Part shown: positions 13,177 to 16,724 of the stretch, one piece after another
Numbering within the stretch: position 1 is the first letter of the stretch
Layout: every line of letters starts with the position of its first letter
Assembly: GCA_937892345.1 (NCBI GenBank)
Contig: CALAGF010000217.1
Location: 1 to 16,724 of the forward strand
From: an uncultured Rhodocyclaceae bacterium
Lineage (GTDB): Bacteria > Pseudomonadota > Gammaproteobacteria > Burkholderiales > Rhodocyclaceae
DNA: 16,724 nucleotides
Direction of reading: 5' to 3'
Notes under the pieces: model-generated
What the model was told of the DNA's origin: nothing
Database searches by the model: none
The model's input: the letters and a program-made list of their open reading frames with translations, nothing else
Position numbers and translations under genes: made by a program

Positions 13177-14371
13177 TCTGCTGCGGTTTGCCCGCGATGC
13201 GGCCACGGGCTATCCCTTGCGCACAGCGCTCTCGGTCATTGCCATGGCCATTGGCGTCGCCGCCGTGGTCCTGCTGACGGCATTGGGCGATGGTGCCCGA
13301 CGTTATGTCGTCGGCCAATTTTCCTCACTCGGGACCAATCTGGTGATTGTGTTGCCGGGCCGAACCGGCACCGGCGGTTTCAATCCAGCCACCGCCATCA
13401 CCAGCACGCCGCGCGATCTTACGGTCGACGATGCGGCAGCACTCAAAAGGGCGCCTGCCGTCCAGCGTGTTGCACCGCTGACGGTAGGCACGTCTGAAAT
13501 CAGTGCCGGCGGGCGCTTGCGTGAAGTGATGGTCGCCGGCACAACGGCCGACTACTTTGCCATTCGCAGCTTTGTCACGGCACAAGGCAGGCCGCTCCCC
13601 GAAGAGGATTGGCAGCGCGGCTCATCGGTGGTGGTGATTGGCGCAAAAATTCGCGAGGAGCTGTTCGGCAATGAATCGGCCATCGGCAAACTGGTTCGCA
13701 TCGGCGATCGCCGGGTGCGCGTGATCGGCGTCCTCAAGCCGGTCGGCCAAGGTCTGGGCATGAATACGGACGAACTGGCCATCGTGCCGGTGTCGCTGGC
13801 GCAAGCCATGTTCAACAGCAATACCTTGTTCCGCGTGCTGATCGAAGCCCGTAGTCGCGAGACCATTCCGCTGGCGCGCGAGCAAGCGCTGGATATCCTC
13901 AAGCAAAGACATCGCGGCGAGGAGGACGTGACGGTCATTACCCAGGATGCGGTGCTCGCCACCTTCGACAAACTGCTCGGGGCACTCACCCTGGCGGTTG
14001 CCGGCATCGCGGCAATCAGCCTGGCCGTCGCCGGCATTCTGGTGATGAACGTAATGCTGGTCGCGGTGAGCCAGCGCACCAGTGAAATCGGGCTGCTCAA
14101 GGCACTGGGCGCACCAGACCGCACCATCCGGCTGGCTTTTCTTGCTGAAGCCGCCATGCTGTCTGCCGTGGGTGCGCTGCTCGGCTACCTGCTCGGGCAA
14201 ACCGGCGCTTTCGTGTTGCGTCAGCTGTTTCCGGTCTTTCCCGCCTACGCACCGGACTGGGCCGTGATTGCCGGCCTCGGCACCGCCCTCGGGACCGGGC
14301 TGCTGTTCGGCTATCTGCCGGCCCGGCGCGCGGCCTTGCTCGATCCGGTGCAAGCCCTGATGAAGCACTGA
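13163..14371 (+). CDS. ABC permease, MacB/FtsX type (first of two)
   Basis: A 402-residue inner-membrane protein with the MacB layout: one N-terminal helix (about 18-40, TALSVIAMAIGVAAVVLL), a large periplasmic MacB_PCD domain (about 45-265), then the FtsX domain with three C-terminal helices. The family block SQRTSEIGLLKALGA precedes a helix pair, and the C-terminus PARRAALLDPVQALM is typical. The ATPase domain is not fused, unlike E. coli MacB, but is supplied by the preceding gene. Start choice: ATG 13163 is preceded by AGGAT with about 10 nt spacing; the GTG at 13154 is too close to that site. It overlaps the ATPase gene by 14 nt, and its TGA is one base before the second permease ATG. 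Expected to form a heterodimer with that paralogue. Confidence 0.93.
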   Translation: MRPTDLLRFARDAATGYPLRTALSVIAMAIGVAAVVLLTALGDGARRYVVGQFSSLGTNLVIVLPGRTGTGGFNPATAITSTPRDLTVDDAAALKRAPAVQRVAPLTVGTSEISAGGRLREVMVAGTTADYFAIRSFVTAQGRPLPEEDWQRGSSVVVIGAKIREELFGNESAIGKLVRIGDRRVRVIGVLKPVGQGLGMNTDELAIVPVSLAQAMFNSNTLFRVLIEARSRETIPLAREQALDILKQRHRGEEDVTVITQDAVLATFDKLLGALTLAVAGIAAISLAVAGILVMNVMLVAVSQRTSEIGLLKALGAPDRTIRLAFLAEAAMLSAVGALLGYLLGQTGAFVLRQLFPVFPAYAPDWAVIAGLGTALGTGLLFGYLPARRAALLDPVQALMKH

Positions 14372-14372
14372 C

Positions 14373-15572
14373 ATGCTGATCTCCGACGCCATCCGCCTCG
14401 CCATTCGCGCGGTCACCGCCCAACGCCTGAGGAGCTTTCTCACCTTGCTCGGTATTGCGGTAGGCATCGCTTCGGTGATCTTGCTGACTTCGATCGGCGA
14501 AGGCATCCACCGTTTCGTTCTCGGCGAGTTCGGCCAGTTCGGTACCAATGTGATCACGGTTGCCCCGGGCAAAACCAAGACGGGTGGCGCACCGTCCGGT
14601 TTGCCCTCAAGCGCCCGCCCACTGTCACTTGATGATGCGCTATCGCTCAAGCGTCTGCCCAATGTGGTCGCGGTCACCCCCAATGTGCGCGGCAACGCCG
14701 AAGTGGAAGGCAATGGCCGAACCCGGCGCACACTGGTCTACGGAGTCAACGTCGATTCTCGGGTCGTTTTCCGGTCGACCGTGAAATCCGGGCAATTCCT
14801 GCCCGACGACGATGTCCGCAACGCGCGCGCCTTTGTGGTGCTGGGCAGCAAGCTGAAAGACGAACTGTTTGGCAGCGACAACCCGCTCGGCCAGCGCCTG
14901 CGCATCGGCGGCTTGCACTTCCGCATCATCGGCGTCATGGCGCCCAAGGGGCAGTTTCTCGGTATCGATCTTGACGACACCGCCTTTATCCCCGCCAGTC
15001 GCGCCCAGGAATTGTTCAATCGTGAAGGCTGCGACGAGATCAATATTGCTGCCAGCGAAGGCGTCCCGGCGGCACGCGTGGCCGAGCATATTCGTCAGCA
15101 ACTACTGCAAAGGCATGGGCGTGAGGATTTCACCATCGTGACCCAGGAAGAGATGTTGAAGACACTCTCCAATATCCTCAACGTGCTGACCATGGCGGTT
15201 GGCGCCTTGGGCGGTATCTCGCTGCTGGTCGGCGGCGTGGGCATCGCCACCATCATGACCATTGCCGTCAGTGAGCGTACCGGCGAAATCGGCCTGCTGG
15301 TTGCCCTTGGCGCTCCCCGGCGCACCATACTCGGCCTTTTCCTTGGCGAAGCCGTCGCCCTCTCGGCACTGGGCGGCGCACTGGGCCTTCTGCTCGGCTT
15401 CGGTCTGGCCCAAGTAATTCACTGGCTGCTTCCCGCCCTGCCTGTGCACACCCCGCTCAGTTTCGTCCTGCTGGCCGAAGGCATTGCCATCGCCATCGGC
15501 CTTGCCGCCGGCGTCTTACCCGCCCGCCGCGCCGCGCGACTCGATCCGGTAGAAGCCCTGCGTACCGAGTAA
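14373..15572 (+). CDS. ABC permease, MacB/FtsX type (second of two)
   Basis: A 399-residue paralogue of the preceding permease with the same layout: N-terminal helix (SFLTLLGIAVGIASVILL), MacB periplasmic core domain, and three C-terminal helices. It has the family block SERTGEIGLLVALGAPRRTI and a C-terminus PARRAARLDPVEAL. The two proteins correspond along their length, for example LGTNLVIVLPGRTGTGG against FGTNVITVAPGKTKTGG, so an ancient duplication is likely and a heterodimeric permease is the simplest model. This one keeps the second GxG-rich helix VGALGGISLLVGGVGIATIMT characteristic of MacB. It ends the operon. No clear hairpin with a T-tract follows, only the short palindrome GGCAGCTGCC at 15573-15582. 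Confidence 0.94.
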   Translation: MLISDAIRLAIRAVTAQRLRSFLTLLGIAVGIASVILLTSIGEGIHRFVLGEFGQFGTNVITVAPGKTKTGGAPSGLPSSARPLSLDDALSLKRLPNVVAVTPNVRGNAEVEGNGRTRRTLVYGVNVDSRVVFRSTVKSGQFLPDDDVRNARAFVVLGSKLKDELFGSDNPLGQRLRIGGLHFRIIGVMAPKGQFLGIDLDDTAFIPASRAQELFNREGCDEINIAASEGVPAARVAEHIRQQLLQRHGREDFTIVTQEEMLKTLSNILNVLTMAVGALGGISLLVGGVGIATIMTIAVSERTGEIGLLVALGAPRRTILGLFLGEAVALSALGGALGLLLGFGLAQVIHWLLPALPVHTPLSFVLLAEGIAIAIGLAAGVLPARRAARLDPVEALRTE

Positions 15573-15577
15573 GGCAG

Positions 15578-15605
15578 CTGCCACCACCATACGCTAACGT
15601 ATGCT
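15578..15605 (+). promoter_or_regulatory. Weak promoter with operator-like palindrome before the hydratase gene
   Basis: A CATACG-CTAA-CGTATG inverted repeat (15588-15603) lies between a weak -35 (CTGCCA, 15578-15583) and -10 (TATGCT, 15600-15605) with 16 nt spacing. The core TACG-N4-CGTA has the same shape as the LiuR (MerR-type) site reported for acyl-CoA and branched-chain amino acid genes in proteobacteria, and MerR-type regulators bind such spacers. The assignment to LiuR is inference; the palindrome itself is directly visible. Confidence 0.45.
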
Positions 15606-15649
15606 AGAGTTCAGGCTCAAATTTCAATAACTGCACGAGGAGTTCCAGC

Positions 15650-16072
15650 ATGGCTTATCACATTGACGAACTGCAACCCGGCATGTCCGCCAGCACGTCC
15701 AAAACCGTGACCGAGACCGACATTGTCCTGTTTGCCGGCATTTCCACCGACGTGAACCCGGCCCACCTCGACGAGGAATATTGCAAGGGCACGATGTTCG
15801 GCACCCGCATCGCCCACGGCATGCTGTCCGCTGGCTTCATTTCGGCCACGCTGGCCAACAAACTGCCCGGACCCGGCACCATTTACCTGTCGCAAACCCT
15901 CAAGTTCAAGGCACCGGTCAAGCCGGGTGACACCGTCACCGCCACCGTCACCGTCCGCGAAGTCAATGTCGCCAAGAACCGCGTCATTCTCGACACGGTA
16001 TGCACCGTTGGTGGCAAGCCGGTGATCGAAGGCGAATGTCTGATGATGCCGCCGGTTCGCCCCGCTGCCTGA
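15650..16072 (+). CDS. MaoC-family (R)-specific enoyl-CoA hydratase (PhaJ-like)
   Basis: A 140-residue hot-dog-fold protein that would hydrate trans-2-enoyl-CoA to (R)-3-hydroxyacyl-CoA, linking fatty-acid oxidation to polyhydroxyalkanoate synthesis or a related pathway. The hydratase-2 catalytic motif is present as D34 and H39 in STDVNPAHLDEEY. It is followed by GTRIAHGMLSAGFISA, the conserved helix, and by YLSQTLKFKAPVKPGDTV, a conserved strand. The size matches PhaJ (about 135-160 residues). The Shine-Dalgarno GAGGAG is present about 8 nt before the ATG. It is monocistronic: preceded by its own promoter-like element and palindrome, and closed by a strong terminator. No phaC, phaA or phaB gene is in the window, so the PHA link is unproven. 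Other MaoC substrates are possible. Confidence 0.9.
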   Translation: MAYHIDELQPGMSASTSKTVTETDIVLFAGISTDVNPAHLDEEYCKGTMFGTRIAHGMLSAGFISATLANKLPGPGTIYLSQTLKFKAPVKPGDTVTATVTVREVNVAKNRVILDTVCTVGGKPVIEGECLMMPPVRPAA

Positions 16073-16090
16073 TCGTCATCGCCAAAAAAT

Positions 16091-16120
16091 GCCGGCCAGG
16101 GCTTCCCTGCCGGCTTTTTT
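16091..16120 (+). terminator. Rho-independent terminator after the hydratase gene
   Basis: A GC-rich stem (GCCGGC with a bulged C, then AGGG, pairing with CCCTGCCGGC at 16105-16114) closes a 3-4 nt loop and is followed by six Ts. Six As on the 5' side (16084-16089) would allow it to work in both directions. It lies about 20 nt after the stop codon. Confidence 0.9.
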
Positions 16121-16228
16121 GTACGAAAAATTCACGTCACAAATGCAGTGCCACGCATAAAACCCGTGCCGAAAAGCAGAATCCGGCATGTTATATAAAT
16201 AACCACATATACTTATTCTTTTATCCAA
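16121..16228 (+). promoter_or_regulatory. AT-rich promoter region of the lipoprotein gene
   Basis: The stretch is distinctly AT-richer than its surroundings. It contains GTTAT-ATAA-ATAAC (16190-16203), an inverted repeat that includes a TATAAA -10-like hexamer (16194-16199). No convincing -35 is found at the right distance. It probably drives the lipoprotein gene, and the palindrome may be an operator. Confidence 0.35.
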
Positions 16229-16243
16229 ATGAAAGATCAAGGT

Positions 16244-16711
16244 ATGCGTTCTCTCCGAATTCTAGCCACCCTGGCGATGACGTTGGCACTCATCGGCTGC
16301 GGCACTACCCAGCAAGTCACCCTCACCAAACACGAAGCAAAACCGGGTATTCGCTCGGTCGCCACGGTACCGGATGAAGGTAATTCCAGCCAAATGGACG
16401 CCAATCTCACCAGCGCACTTCAACTCAACGGCCTTGCAGTACGCCCCTCACAGCCCAAAGGCACCCGACGCGCTGCCGATGTAGACGCCCTCGTCAGCTA
16501 TGTTGACGTTTGGCGCTGGGACCTTGCCATGTACCTCAAGCGGCTCACCGTGAAAGTGACCGATGCAAAAACCGGCGATATCCTCGCCCTGGGTGACTGG
16601 GAAGACGGGCATCTGCATGGCTTCCACGATGCCAAGGTCGTGATGAACGGCCTGATCACCGAGATTTTCCAGAAACTCGGCACAACACCTCAGGCAAGCA
16701 GCAGCCGCTAA
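16244..16711 (+). CDS. Small lipoprotein, function unknown
   Basis: A 155-residue exported lipoprotein. A basic start (MRSLR) and hydrophobic helix lead to the lipobox LIGC with C19 as the lipidated residue, followed by GTTQQ. The second residue after Cys is not Asp, so outer-membrane sorting is likely. The mature part shows a small alpha/beta domain with ADVDALVSYVDVWRWDLAMYLKRLTVKVTDAKTGDILALGDWED and LHGFHDAKVVMNGLITEIFQKL. I cannot name the family. An upstream in-frame ATG at 16229 would add five residues (MKDQG) and puts an acidic residue in the signal peptide; ATG 16244 is preferred, though neither has a well-spaced Shine-Dalgarno. No partner gene lies within the window; only 13 nt remain after the stop. 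Confidence 0.85.
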   Translation: MRSLRILATLAMTLALIGCGTTQQVTLTKHEAKPGIRSVATVPDEGNSSQMDANLTSALQLNGLAVRPSQPKGTRRAADVDALVSYVDVWRWDLAMYLKRLTVKVTDAKTGDILALGDWEDGHLHGFHDAKVVMNGLITEIFQKLGTTPQASSSR

Positions 16712-16724
16712 ACCTTGCCGTAAA

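Noticed and set aside
13622..14731. A 369-codon open frame on the minus strand across the two permease genes
   Set aside because: It lies opposite clear MacB/FtsX-type coding sequence and has low-complexity, Arg/Gly/Gln-rich composition typical of shadow frames.
15573..15582. GGCAGCTGCC palindrome as terminator of the exporter operon
   Set aside because: It has no loop and no following T-tract, and it overlaps the probable -35 of the next gene.
1..16724. CRISPR arrays, tRNA or rRNA genes, insertion sequences, phage integration sites
   Set aside because: No regularly spaced repeats, no cloverleaf sequences, no transposase or integrase frames and no flanking direct repeats were found on reading both strands.

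Overview
The window looks like chromosomal DNA of a GC-rich betaproteobacterium. The best guess is Rhodocyclales (Dechloromonas/Azonexus/Accumulibacter-like). This is an inference from the combined gene content (GlnRS, long-form PyrF, paired Pit/DUF47 genes, MaoC hydratase), not a database match. No rRNA, tRNA, IS element, integrase or CRISPR array was seen. Coding density is very high and almost everything is on the + strand.

Region 1 (1-2599) is a low-affinity phosphate transport locus: the C-terminal part of one Pit permease (cut by the window edge), a PhoU-like DUF47 protein, and a second complete Pit permease. Region 2 (2703-10047) is a tightly packed run of ten genes with gaps of 12 nt or less and several stop/start overlaps. 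It holds glnS, a small four-cysteine protein, a MntA/HepT (MNT-HEPN) toxin-antitoxin pair, an N6-adenine DNA methyltransferase without a visible restriction partner, pyrF, a YpfJ-type zinc metallopeptidase, a membrane-anchored thioredoxin-like protein (ScsD-like), a LytM/M23 peptidase and a cysteine-cluster protein. The mntA-hepT-methyltransferase triplet is the most defence-like part of the window. It sits without any intergenic space between glnS and pyrF.

Region 3 (10055-10748) contains a YoaB-like RidA gene on the minus strand. Behind it lies a stretch with no conventional gene, holding a strong minus-strand terminator hairpin and a short Cys-containing minus-strand reading frame. Region 4 (10749-15572) is a five-gene operon: an unrecognised soluble protein, a periplasmic adaptor, an ABC ATPase and two tandem paralogous MacB/FtsX-type permeases. 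Together the last four form a MacAB/Lol-type tripartite exporter; no outer-membrane channel gene is present. Region 5 (15573-16724) has a MaoC/PhaJ-like hydratase with a clear promoter-proximal palindrome and a strong terminator, then a small lipoprotein gene behind an AT-rich promoter region.

Worth a second look are the MNT-HEPN-methyltransferase triad, the Pit-DUF47-Pit arrangement, the minus-strand transcript candidate near 10414-10680, the unknown protein leading the exporter operon, a symmetric cysteine pair in the adaptor hairpin, and the TACG-N4-CGTA operator candidate before the hydratase gene.
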